DNA from: an uncultured Steroidobacter sp. | Lineage (GTDB): Bacteria; Pseudomonadota; Gammaproteobacteria; Steroidobacterales; Steroidobacteraceae | NCBI GenBank assembly: GCA_938008435.1 | Contig: CALLKK010000009.1 | Coordinates: forward strand, 62,001 to 126,000 | Direction of reading: 5' to 3' | DNA length: 64,000 nt | Part shown: piece after piece, positions 26,604 through 34,609 of the stretch | How positions within the stretch are numbered: the first letter of the stretch is position 1 | Layout of the letters: the number at the start of each line of letters is the position of its first letter | Program-made: the position numbers and the translations under genes | The notes under the pieces: generated by a model | Told to the model about the DNA's origin: nothing | Databases searched by the model: none | The model's input: only the letters and a program-made list of their open reading frames with translations

Positions 26604-27305
26604 GTGGAACGATCGACTAGCCCTGCCGCACCGCTCTCTCAGCGGCGCGATGCACCACCGTCGCCGCAATACGCGCAACGTCCCTTGCGAGTCGTCGTCG
26701 CGCCCGGCATTGCACGCGCGCTCGTCGCACCTGCGCTGCCGCGCCTGCTCGAACAGCATCCGACGTTCGCGCTGCACCTGCTCGTCGCCGATCGGCCCGA
26801 CGAATGGCCCGATGCCGATGCCGCTGTCGTCCTTCGTCCTGCCAATGCCGCGACTCGTGCAGCACGTGCGATGCGGATCGCAGAGATCCCGCACGTCCTG
26901 TGCGCATCCGATGGATTCTTGTCGCTCTACGGACAACCGAGGAGCCCGTACGACATCGACCCCGATCACTGCATCGGCTTGCTCGGCGAGCAAGGTCGAC
27001 CCCGCCCTTGGCGATTCCTCAGCGGCTCGACCGAGCTCACGATCGACCCGGCGGCGCCGCTCATGTTCAGCGATCCGTTGAGTGCCGCTGCCAGCGCGAT
27101 TCGCGGTGGCGGCCTGATCCTCGTACCGCAGCTCGCCGTCGAAGCCGACATTGCCGCGGGATTGCTCACGCCACTCTTGCCCGCCTGGCATACGCCCACG
27201 GACATCGTGTGGTTGGAACACTTTCAGCCGCTGACTCAGGAGCTTGCCAATTTCGCAGACTTCCTTCGCGCGCTCTTTCCGTACGAAGGGCACCGAATGA
27301 TGTGA
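26604..27305 (+). CDS. LysR-type effector-binding domain without DNA-binding domain
   Basis: A 233-residue protein starting at GTG 26604 (GAGGT upstream). From residue 27 (RPLRVVVAPGIARALVAPAL) to about 220 it follows the LysR substrate-binding fold, including DPDHCIGLL, PWRFLSGS, MFSDPLSAAASAIRGGGLILVP and LLTPLLPAW. The usual 60-residue helix-turn-helix is absent. The 153 bases upstream contain no frame encoding one, so this is not a simple frameshift. It may be a remnant, or a periplasmic-type or modulatory binding protein, though it has no signal peptide. It converges with hsp20. Confidence 0.65.
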   Translation: MERSTSPAAPLSQRRDAPPSPQYAQRPLRVVVAPGIARALVAPALPRLLEQHPTFALHLLVADRPDEWPDADAAVVLRPANAATRAARAMRIAEIPHVLCASDGFLSLYGQPRSPYDIDPDHCIGLLGEQGRPRPWRFLSGSTELTIDPAAPLMFSDPLSAAASAIRGGGLILVPQLAVEADIAAGLLTPLLPAWHTPTDIVWLEHFQPLTQELANFADFLRALFPYEGHRMM

Positions 27306-27310
27306 GCGTC

Positions 27311-27333
27311 GTGCGGGCGCACCGCGCCCGCAC
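27311..27333. terminator. Bidirectional hairpin between LysR-like and hsp20 genes
   Basis: GTGCGGGCGC and GCGCCCGCAC pair perfectly over 10 bp around ACC. It lies between two convergent stop codons (27305 and 27339). No T tract on either side. Confidence 0.6.
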
Positions 27334-27338
27334 CGCGA

Positions 27339-27830
27339 TCAATGGGCCTTGATCGGAATGCGCTTGACGCGCTCGACCGCCGTGGCGGACTTGGGCAGTG
27401 TCACCGTCAGCACGCCTTTCTTGAACGTCGCGCTGACGCGGTCCTCCTCGACCTCGGCAGGCAACGCGACTTGGCGTTCGAACCGACCGTAGAAGCGCTC
27501 GCTCATACGGCGACTCTTGTCCTCGCGCTCGCTTCTCTTCTCGCCGCGAATCGTCAGCACGCCGTCCTTGAGCAGCAGCTCCACGTCGTCCTCGTCCATG
27601 CCCGGCAGCTCCGCTTCGATGCGGATCTCCTTGTCCGTCTCGGACATTTCGATGCGCGGATAATCGAACGAGGTGCTGAGCCCGAAGCCATTGTCGAAAT
27701 CGCGCCAGAAGTCGTCGAAGAGCCGATTCATCTCCTCATGAAACGCCGCGAGCGGATGAACGCTTTCGCCGCGCAGCACCGGAACACGGGACCGGCGCAT
27801 CCACGAAGGAACCAGATCTCTGACAGCCAT
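27339..27830 (-). CDS. Hsp20/alpha-crystallin small heat-shock protein
   Basis: A 163-residue chaperone. After a variable N-terminus (FHEEMNRLFDDFWRDFDNG), the alpha-crystallin domain spans about 55-155: PRIEMSETDKEIRIEAELPG, VELLLKDGVLTIRGEKRSE, FYGRFERQVALPAEVEEDRV and FKKGVLTVTLPK. The C-terminal RIPIKAH carries the I-x-I anchor. GAGGAGG precedes ATG 27830. It would hold unfolded proteins in the cytoplasm during heat or other stress. I see no convincing heat-shock promoter or RNA thermometer in the 287-base leader, though the region was only read by eye. Confidence 0.93.
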   Translation of the reverse strand: MAVRDLVPSWMRRSRVPVLRGESVHPLAAFHEEMNRLFDDFWRDFDNGFGLSTSFDYPRIEMSETDKEIRIEAELPGMDEDDVELLLKDGVLTIRGEKRSEREDKSRRMSERFYGRFERQVALPAEVEEDRVSATFKKGVLTVTLPKSATAVERVKRIPIKAH

Positions 27831-28014
27831 TGCTTGCCTCCTCGATTCTTGAAAATCCGTAAAACCAGCGAGCGGCTCGAGATCCGTCGAACCGCTCTGT
27901 TACAGGCAGCAGTTAGGCGCAGCCGTCCGCAATTCAAGGGCGGCGGGGCCGCTTGAAATCGCAACGTGCGCCCCTAACTGCGCAACTGTTTCAGGCGGCC
28001 GGTTGCTGCGCGGC

Positions 28015-28028
28015 GCAGCGTACGCTGC
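28015..28028. promoter_or_regulatory. 14-bp perfect palindrome between hsp20 and SPW genes
   Basis: GCAGCGTACGCTGC is self-complementary and lies in the 287-base divergent region, 90 bases before the SPW gene. It could be an operator, but no neighbouring regulator points to one. Confidence 0.3.
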
Positions 28029-28117
28029 ACCCGCCAAGCGGCAGGCGTTCGCTTGAAGCGCAGCAACGTGCCGATCCTGAAGCACAGGTCCATTCCGACA
28101 GAGCTTCGGGAGGCGTT

Positions 28118-28492
28118 ATGAAACCCATACGATGGCAAGATTGGGTCAAGGTAATCCTCGGTGCCTGGCTCATCGTCGCGCCTTGGGCGCTCGATTTCGC
28201 GAGCCAGATGCCGGCGGCAGGCACGATCTGGCTGCTCGGCGCAGCCATCGCCGTCTTTGCGGGAATCTCCGTGTACATGCCGAAGGCCTGGGAAGAGGCC
28301 GTCAACATCCTGCTCGGTCTCTGCCTCGTGGTCTCGCCGTGGGTGATGGGCTTTGCCACCGAGACGGCCCCTACGGTCACCGCCGTGGTCACCGGTATTC
28401 TGGTCGTCGCCTTCGGTATCTGGGCGATGCTGCAGGATGCCGATGTGCGCAAGTGGTTCGATCAGAGGCGCCAGGCATCAGGTACGCATTGA
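28118..28492 (+). CDS. SPW-repeat membrane protein
   Basis: A 124-residue inner-membrane protein with four hydrophobic helices. Two SPW-type motifs are visible: LIVAPWALDF (about 19-28) and LVVSPWVMGF (about 71-80). It begins WQDWVKVILGAW after MKPIR. CGGGAGG precedes ATG 28118. The family is common beside stress genes; function unknown. It is divergent from hsp20 across 287 bases, so shared stress control is possible but not shown. Confidence 0.85.
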   Translation: MKPIRWQDWVKVILGAWLIVAPWALDFASQMPAAGTIWLLGAAIAVFAGISVYMPKAWEEAVNILLGLCLVVSPWVMGFATETAPTVTAVVTGILVVAFGIWAMLQDADVRKWFDQRRQASGTH

Positions 28493-28595
28493 TGCATTGA
28501 GACACGCCGGCGCGACGCTCGCCGCGGCGAGCTGACGCCGCCCGGCATTCGTTCGCGCCCGGCGAATAGAAAATCTTTCAAGCGCGTCAGCGCGC

Positions 28596-30329
28596 TCAGT
28601 ACCCCACTGCCTTACCGGTTTCGTTGCGCCCGTCGCTGGCGCCGAGGCGCATGCCGGTTTCGAGATCGATCTGAATACACTCGCCGTCGCCCCCTAGGCC
28701 GAACGCAATCTCGTGTCCGCGCGCCTTGAGCAGCTCGATCGTGTCGGGCGAGAAGCGATCGCGCTCCAACCGCAACTGGTCGGGAATCCATTGATGATGG
28801 AAGCGCGGCGCGTTAACGGCTTGCTGGATGTCGAGCTTGAAGTCGATGACGTTGATGAGAATGTTGGTCACCGTCGTGATGATGGTCGGACCGCCGGGCG
28901 AGCCGAGCACGAGCCAGAGCTTGCCATCCTTGAGCACGATCGTCGGCGTCATCGCGGAGAGCGGACGCTTGTTCGGACCGATCGCGTTTTCCTCGCCCTG
29001 AATGAGCCCGAACATGTTCGGCACGCCGGGCTTCGAGGAGAAATCGTCCATCTCGTTGTTCATGAGAAAGCCGAGCGGGCCGATCGTCACCTTCGAGCCG
29101 TAACCGCCGTTCAACGTCGTTGTCACGGCAACGGCATTGCCTTCGGCGTCGACCACCGAGTAATGCGTCGTTTGGGTCGGCTCCTTGGCGGGCGCGAGGA
29201 CCGGCCGCTCCGCGGCGTAGCGCGCAAGCGCCTCGGAGACGTTCGGTCGTTCGAGCTTGGTCGAGATACTGGCTCGCTCCGGGTTGATCGACTTGCGCCA
29301 TTCGACCGCGTAATCCTTCTGCGTCAGCTCGAGCACCGGCAGGCTGCTGAACTCCGGATCGCCGAGGAACTGCGCGCGATCGTAGAACGCACGTCGGTAG
29401 GCTTCCGCCACCAGGTGAATCGCCTGTGCCGAACCGAATCCCGCTTGCGAGAGATCGAAGCCTTCGAGAATGTTGAGCGTCTGGAGGAGCGCAATCCCGC
29501 CCGATGACGGCGGCGGCGCGCTGATGATTTCGTGGCCGCGGTAGGTGCCGCGCACCGGCTCGCGCTCGACGACCTCGTAATTGCGCAGATCATCGAGCGT
29601 GATGATCCCGCCGCCTGCCTGCATGTACTCCGCGATCTCGCGCGCCATCTTGCCGGTGTAGAAATCGTCCGGCGACTTCGCGATGCGCTCGAGCGTGCGC
29701 GCAAGCTCGGGCTGCTTGAAGATGTCCCCCTGCTTCCAGCCCTTGCCGTTGTTCTGGAAGATGCGCTTTGAGTCGGGGAATTGCGCGAGCCCGGCATCGT
29801 TAGTGAGCGCCTGCGCCTCGGCCCAGCTGAGTGCGAAGCCTTCGCGCGCCAGGCGAATTGCCGGCGCCATCACGCGCTTGAGCGGCAACTTGCCGAAACG
29901 CCGTTGTGCGTGCACGAGCCCTTTGACGGATCCCGGCACACCGGAGGCGAGATAGCCGACGCGGCTCAGATTCGGGATGACGTTGCCTTGCTCGTCGAGA
30001 TACATCGTCGCCGTCGCCTTGCCCGGCGCCTTCTCGCGGAAATCGAGAAACAGCGTGTAGCCGTCCTGCATGCGGATCAGCATGAACCCGCCGCCGCCGA
30101 TGTTGCCCGCTGCAGGGTGGACCACCGCAAGCGCAAAGCCGGTGGCAACGGCCGCATCGATCGCGTTACCGCCTGCTTTCATCATCTCGACGCCTGCCTC
30201 GGATGCGAGCTCATGAACGCTCACCACCATGCCGCGCTCGGCGCGCACGGGTTTCATGCCCGCGGCATGGCCCACCGAGACCGCGACGAAGGAGACGACG
30301 AAAACCAAGAAGTGACGGTAGAGCTTCAT
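28596..30329 (-). CDS. ggt: Gamma-glutamyltransferase
   Basis: A 577-residue periplasmic proenzyme with a signal peptide (MKLYRHFLVFVVSFVAVSVG). The large subunit begins near RAERGMVVSVHELASEAG and holds GGNAIDAAVATGFALAVV and NIGGGGFMLIR. Autocleavage is expected before Thr388 in QTTHYSVVD. The small subunit has TTTLNGGYGSKV, MNNEMDDFS, PLSAMTPTIV and GSPGGPTIITTV, which line the glutamyl pocket. The enzyme hydrolyses glutathione and other gamma-glutamyl compounds or transfers the glutamyl group. ATG 30329 gives a proper signal peptide; longer frames overlap DinB. Confidence 0.94.
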   Translation of the reverse strand: MKLYRHFLVFVVSFVAVSVGHAAGMKPVRAERGMVVSVHELASEAGVEMMKAGGNAIDAAVATGFALAVVHPAAGNIGGGGFMLIRMQDGYTLFLDFREKAPGKATATMYLDEQGNVIPNLSRVGYLASGVPGSVKGLVHAQRRFGKLPLKRVMAPAIRLAREGFALSWAEAQALTNDAGLAQFPDSKRIFQNNGKGWKQGDIFKQPELARTLERIAKSPDDFYTGKMAREIAEYMQAGGGIITLDDLRNYEVVEREPVRGTYRGHEIISAPPPSSGGIALLQTLNILEGFDLSQAGFGSAQAIHLVAEAYRRAFYDRAQFLGDPEFSSLPVLELTQKDYAVEWRKSINPERASISTKLERPNVSEALARYAAERPVLAPAKEPTQTTHYSVVDAEGNAVAVTTTLNGGYGSKVTIGPLGFLMNNEMDDFSSKPGVPNMFGLIQGEENAIGPNKRPLSAMTPTIVLKDGKLWLVLGSPGGPTIITTVTNILINVIDFKLDIQQAVNAPRFHHQWIPDQLRLERDRFSPDTIELLKARGHEIAFGLGGDGECIQIDLETGMRLGASDGRNETGKAVGY

Positions 30330-30453
30330 CACGCGATCCAACATGTCGAATTGGCGGCTACTAGGGTACCGGACCCGGCTGCCCGACGCACCGTATACGA
30401 CGTCCTCGGCACCGCCAGGTATCTGCTCAGGCATTGCCCGAGCGGCCCTGCGC

Positions 30454-30963
30454 TCACGCACGCTCGCGCTGCATGTACAGCAGATCCAGCGGCGTCGGCT
30501 CGCTGACGCCGAGCAGCGTCAGGACCGCATGCGCTTGGCCGCGGTGATGCGTCTGGTGATTGAACATGTGGGCGAGGATCTCCCGCCGCGGCTGTCCGAC
30601 CGGCGTACCGCTCAACATTCGATACTCGAGCAACTCATCGAAGGCCGCCTCGTCAAGCGCCGCGACGTGATCGATGATGCGTCGATCCTCGCGCTGACGC
30701 GCGTCCCATAACGAGACGAGATCGTCGTAGACGATCGCATCCAGCGTCCGCGGATGATCGCCCGTGCCGGTGAGCCGCCGCATCCAAATGAGATCAGCCG
30801 CCAGGATGTGATTGAGCGTGCGATGCATGCTGCCGAAATAAACGCCGACATTGCGTCGATACGCTTCGTCGCTCAATCGTTGCGCCATATCGTACAGACG
30901 CGCGTTCGCCCACGCGTTGTACTCGGCCATCATGAGAAAGTGCGCTTTCACGAGCCGAACCAC
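30454..30963 (-). CDS. DinB-family metal-binding protein
   Basis: A 169-residue four-helix-bundle protein. The N-terminal AEYNAWANARLYDMAQ, the first metal histidine in HRTLNHILAADLIWMRRL and the HMFNHQTHHRGQAHAVL block with two more histidines are the DinB/YfiT signature. Members bind nickel or zinc and are often thiol S-transferases. It lies 124 bases before ggt on the same strand; glutathione-linked chemistry would tie the two together, but that is inference. Confidence 0.88.
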   Translation of the reverse strand: MVRLVKAHFLMMAEYNAWANARLYDMAQRLSDEAYRRNVGVYFGSMHRTLNHILAADLIWMRRLTGTGDHPRTLDAIVYDDLVSLWDARQREDRRIIDHVAALDEAAFDELLEYRMLSGTPVGQPRREILAHMFNHQTHHRGQAHAVLTLLGVSEPTPLDLLYMQRERA

Positions 30964-30989
30964 CGCTGATACTGCGTAGGCCGCGAAGT

Positions 30990-32420
30990 CTAGCGCGCTT
31001 GCTCATCTCGAGGCACACGTCCGCATACCCGGCAGAGAGCCACGAGCACGAGCGCACCTGCAACTGTCAACCACGCGAACAGATCGCCGATACGCACGTA
31101 TAACGGACGGACGAGCGAGGTAAGCCCCACTTCTGCCGTCAGCACCGCCGGCGCGGATGGCGTCGTGACGGCTTCCGCCACGATCCGACCGTATGCATCG
31201 TTGACGGTCAGCCGACCGGACGCAGCGGCTCGCGCCATCGCGAAGCCGTTTTCGATCGCACGCAGTACCGCCATACGCGAATGCAGCCGCCCATCGACGA
31301 CGAAATCCCATGCGGGCACGAGCATGAGCGTCGCGCCCTCGCGGCCGTATTCGCGAATCATGCGCGGAAAATCCATGTCCTTGCAGATTGCAACGCCGAC
31401 GCCGTCGATCACCATTGGCCGATCGCCCGGTACGAGATTGGCTTCGAGCCCTGGAATCAACCGTCGCTTCGCGTAGCTCGACCAGTTTCCCGTCGGCGTG
31501 AACAATCGCGCCGTATTCGCATGCCGACCGTCCGCGAGCGTCTCGTCGAAGCCGGCCACGATCGTGACATCGAGCGCGTTCGCGGCCGCCAGTAACGGCG
31601 CGCTCCCCGCTGCGATTTCGTCCGCTCGATCGGCGAACATTCGCTCAGGCAGCACGATGAAATCGAGATCCTGGGATTCGAACGCCGCGAGAACCATGGC
31701 ATAGCGCTGCGCTACTTCAGCCGCCGCATCGTCTCCTTGCAGCGCTTGCAAAGTCAGCTCGTCGATCGCGGCCAGCCCCACGCGCACCGAGCGCTCGTAC
31801 GGTTGCGCCAAGCGCCAGGCGCCGAACACGAGCACGAATGCGAGCGGCACGCCCGCTGCGACGGCAATGCTGCGCCACTCCCTGCGCCGACGCAGCAGCA
31901 CAGCGAGCGCCATCGGCACGAATCCCGCGAGAAAGGTAAGCGCCGCCACGCCGCCCACGCTCGCGAGCTGCGCGAGCGGCAGAATGTCGACAAGCGCATA
32001 GCCCATCGCTCCGAACGTGCCGTCGGGCGCCGGCAGCAGCATGAGAAATTCGAGCGCCGCGGCGAAGATCGCGAAGGCGAAGACAGCGAGCCAACTCGGC
32101 AGACGCCGCGCACACCAGCGCGCCAGCAGCACGGCGCTCGTGAAATGCGCGGTCAAGAGGAGCGCCATTACGATCAAGACGGCTGTCGGAATGGTCCCGC
32201 CATAGGCATAGACCAATCCAGCGCAACCGATGAGACGCGCGGCTGCCGCCGTCAATGCGACTCGTCGCGCCGATGCGTCACCGAGCGCAAGCAACAGCAC
32301 CGGAATCGGCGCAACGAGCGCCAAGGCGCCGAAGGGACCGATGTCGAGCGAGAGCGCGTAGAGAACGCCCGTGACGACGGCCGCAGACGCCGCCGCGACA
32401 CTACTTCCTGCTGAGCTCAT
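30990..32420 (-). CDS. Apolipoprotein N-acyltransferase-like protein
   Basis: A 476-residue membrane protein with about seven N-terminal hydrophobic segments and a C-terminal nitrilase domain, the plan of Lnt. The nitrilase triad is visible: Glu in IVLPERMFA, Lys in YAKRRLIPGLE and Cys in VAICKDMDFPR. A final membrane helix (WLTVAGALVLVALCRV) closes the protein. It is shorter and more divergent than housekeeping Lnt, and it is coupled by ATGA overlap to a TetR regulator, so it is probably a specialised acyltransferase or amidase-like homologue. Confidence 0.82.
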   Translation of the reverse strand: MSSAGSSVAAASAAVVTGVLYALSLDIGPFGALALVAPIPVLLLALGDASARRVALTAAAARLIGCAGLVYAYGGTIPTAVLIVMALLLTAHFTSAVLLARWCARRLPSWLAVFAFAIFAAALEFLMLLPAPDGTFGAMGYALVDILPLAQLASVGGVAALTFLAGFVPMALAVLLRRRREWRSIAVAAGVPLAFVLVFGAWRLAQPYERSVRVGLAAIDELTLQALQGDDAAAEVAQRYAMVLAAFESQDLDFIVLPERMFADRADEIAAGSAPLLAAANALDVTIVAGFDETLADGRHANTARLFTPTGNWSSYAKRRLIPGLEANLVPGDRPMVIDGVGVAICKDMDFPRMIREYGREGATLMLVPAWDFVVDGRLHSRMAVLRAIENGFAMARAAASGRLTVNDAYGRIVAEAVTTPSAPAVLTAEVGLTSLVRPLYVRIGDLFAWLTVAGALVLVALCRVCGRVPRDEQAR

Positions 32421-32992
32421 GCGCGCACCCCGATGCCGTCAAGCGCCAAATCCGTGCAGCGCTTGCAAAAGACGACGAAAGCCTTGCGCGGCATCGCGAA
32501 GCGCCCGGAACGATGCAGCATCACCAGGCCGTGCACTTGGCCCCAAAGAAACATGGCGATCTCCCACGGATCGCCGCGACGAATCTTGCCTGCTTGCTGC
32601 CCGTCCGCGATGCGTTGCGCAAGCAGCGAAATGACCGGCGACTTGCCGGCGCGAAAATCTCTGGGGTAGCGCCGCTCGACCTTGGTGCGCAGCACGAAAC
32701 ACACGTCGAAACGCGCCGGCTCGTCGAACGCGAACTCGACGTACGCACGCGCCACTTGATGAAACCAGGCGCGGAACCCGGAGCTGCGTATGGCCCGAAC
32801 GCGTGCAGCCCAGGTGGCGAAAGCTTCCTCGCCGAGCGCCCGCAGCAGATCCTCCTTGTTCTCGAAATGACGGTACACGGCCATCGGCGACAGCCCCGCC
32901 GCCGCGCCCGCCGAGCGCAGGCTGAAGCCGTCGATTCCGCACCGTTCGAGCTCTGCCAGTGCGCACGCAAGTATTCGCGCTCGGGTCGACAT
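32417..32992 (-). CDS. TetR-family transcriptional regulator
   Basis: A 191-residue repressor. The N-terminal helix-turn-helix (ILACALAELERCGIDGFSLR, AGLSPMAVYRHFENKEDLLRAL) is classic TetR; the C-terminal domain (about 70-190) is the variable ligand domain (FCKRCTDLALDG at the end). The start is ATG 32992, where family similarity begins. A perfect palindrome covers this start codon, so the protein very likely represses its own operon, which includes the Lnt-like gene overlapping its stop by four bases. Confidence 0.9.
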   Translation of the reverse strand: MSTRARILACALAELERCGIDGFSLRSAGAAAGLSPMAVYRHFENKEDLLRALGEEAFATWAARVRAIRSSGFRAWFHQVARAYVEFAFDEPARFDVCFVLRTKVERRYPRDFRAGKSPVISLLAQRIADGQQAGKIRRGDPWEIAMFLWGQVHGLVMLHRSGRFAMPRKAFVVFCKRCTDLALDGIGVRA

Positions 32993-33008
32993 GTTTACAG
33001 TGTAAACA
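32992..33008. promoter_or_regulatory. TetR operator overlapping the start codon
   Basis: TGTTTACA-G-TGTAAACA is a perfect 17-bp palindrome. Its first base is the A of the regulator's ATG (minus strand). Form and position match autoregulatory TetR-family operators. Confidence 0.8.
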
Positions 33009-33243
33009 CACGACCAGTGACGTATCAACGCCGGCCGCACGCCGTACAGGCGACGCTCAGACGAGCGGCGCTGTCTCGCGACGGAACGATCGACCAGCTG
33101 TCCGCTCTCGCCTGTGCCGATGTCCGAGACGGACACCCCGGCGACTCGCGGAGCCCGCCCGAACGCATAAAGGCGCCTTGGCGCGTGCCTTCCGACGCGT
33201 CTCAGGCGACAATTCGCTTTTCCCGATCATCTTCCCGCTCGTT

Positions 33244-34158
33244 GTGGCCAATTCGCGTTCCGTCTCTCATCGCCCCGTTCTCGGCATCGCGTGCAAGCTC
33301 GTGTCGGTCATCCTGTTCGCCGGCATGACCGCATGCGTCAAAGCGCTAGGGCCCGCCGTCCCCGTCGGCCTGACGATCTTCGTCCGCGGTCTGCTCTCGA
33401 TGGCGGTGATCGCGCTCCTGGCTTGGCATTTGAACGCGCTGCACCTGCTCAAGACGCGCAATTGGTGCTCGCACGCCTCGCGGTCGCTGTCCGGGACGCT
33501 GAGCATGTTCTGCCTGTTCGTCTCGGTGACGATGATTCCGCTCGCCGACGTCACCGCCATCACCTTCACCTCGCCGATGTTCGTAACGGTGCTCGCCATG
33601 CTGTTTCTCGGCGAGCGCATTCACCGCTTTCGCTGGACGGCGCTCGGGCTCGGCTTTCTCGGCGCGCTGATCATGATCGGCCCGCACGTGTCGTTCTCGG
33701 AGGGGACGCCGCTCGGTGCGCTCGCGGCGCTGGGTGCAGCGCTGTTCTCGGCGGTGGCCATGATCTTTCTGCGCCGCATGAGCGGCGGCGAGCATGCCAT
33801 CACCATTACGTTTTATTTCTCGCTCACCTTTACGGTGTGCTCTGCGCTCACGGCCCTGGCCGGCTGGCCGGCGCCCACACCGACGCAATGGGCGTTCATC
33901 ATCTTGTCCGGACTCTTCGGCGTGAGCGGCCAGCTGTTGCTGTCGTACTCGTATCGGTATGCCGAGGCGTCGACGATCGCGCCGCTCGACTACACGAGCC
34001 TCGTCTTTGCGATGCTGCTGGGATACGTGTTCTTCGACGAGGCCCCGAGCACCTCGATCTGGATCGGCGCGCCGCTCGTCGTCGGCGCAGGTCTCATCAT
34101 TCTGTGGCGCGAATACCGGCTCAAGAAGCAGCTCGCGTCGGCCAGTTCGGACACGTAG
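33244..34158 (+). CDS. EamA/DMT-superfamily transporter
   Basis: A 304-residue inner-membrane protein with ten hydrophobic helices arranged as two EamA repeats. VLGIACKLVSVILFAGMTACVKAL starts the first repeat, and LSGTLSMFCLFVSVTMIPLAD and FTSPMFVTVLAMLFLGERI carry the usual motifs; the second repeat ends DYTSLVFAMLLGYVFFDE. The start is uncertain: GTG 33244 keeps the first helix, while the first ATG in frame would remove it. Members export amino acids, drugs or metabolites; RhtA/YdcZ-like activity cannot be distinguished. It is divergent from the TetR gene, 235 bases from the palindrome. Confidence 0.82.
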   Translation: MANSRSVSHRPVLGIACKLVSVILFAGMTACVKALGPAVPVGLTIFVRGLLSMAVIALLAWHLNALHLLKTRNWCSHASRSLSGTLSMFCLFVSVTMIPLADVTAITFTSPMFVTVLAMLFLGERIHRFRWTALGLGFLGALIMIGPHVSFSEGTPLGALAALGAALFSAVAMIFLRRMSGGEHAITITFYFSLTFTVCSALTALAGWPAPTPTQWAFIILSGLFGVSGQLLLSYSYRYAEASTIAPLDYTSLVFAMLLGYVFFDEAPSTSIWIGAPLVVGAGLIILWREYRLKKQLASASSDT

Positions 34159-34191
34159 CGTCTCGTCGCGCGACGCGGTCGACCTACTTGG

Positions 34192-34419
34192 TCAATGTTT
34201 GCGCAGCGACGCCTCCGCACCGAACGAATCGAGACCGCCGACCTGGTAATCGCCGATCTTCTCTTCGATTTCCGCATCGCCCGATAAATCGTCGGATCGT
34301 TCGAGCGGCCGATGGGCAAGCTCCTCGGCTTCGCGCCGCGCCGCTTCCCGTGCGCGCAGCTCGTTCGGGTCTGGCGCGAACGGCCAGGTATCGCCGCGGA
34401 ACACGTACTTGGGCAGCAT
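34192..34419 (-). CDS. Small charged protein of unknown function
   Basis: A 75-residue cytoplasmic protein starting MLPKYVFRGDTWPFAPDPNE, followed by a charged helix (ELRAREAARREAEELAH) and an acidic tail. GAGGGT stands seven bases before ATG 34419. It has no membrane segment or recognised domain. It is convergent with the DMT transporter gene. The composition looks like a real protein, but I know no family. Confidence 0.5.
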   Translation of the reverse strand: MLPKYVFRGDTWPFAPDPNELRAREAARREAEELAHRPLERSDDLSGDAEIEEKIGDYQVGGLDSFGAEASLRKH

Positions 34420-34552
34420 GGCAGCACCCTCGAGACTGACTGGATCACTTATATATGTCCGAGGTGGCACGGAGTTCCGCAGCGCTCGAATTCAAGCCGC
34501 CGACGTGAACGGCTCCGCGAGGATTCACGAACGGCCGCTGCGCCGCGGACAG

Positions 34553-34585
34553 ACGAAAAGAAGGCCCAGCCGAATCGGCCGGGCC
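34553..34585 (-). terminator. Rho-independent terminator of the autotransporter gene
   Basis: On the minus strand GGCCCGGCCGA pairs with TCGGCTGGGCC (one wobble) and is followed by TTCTTTT. It begins 25 bases after the stop codon at 34610. Confidence 0.8.
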
Positions 34586-34609
34586 TGTGCGTCGAGCTTC
34601 GACTGCCTA

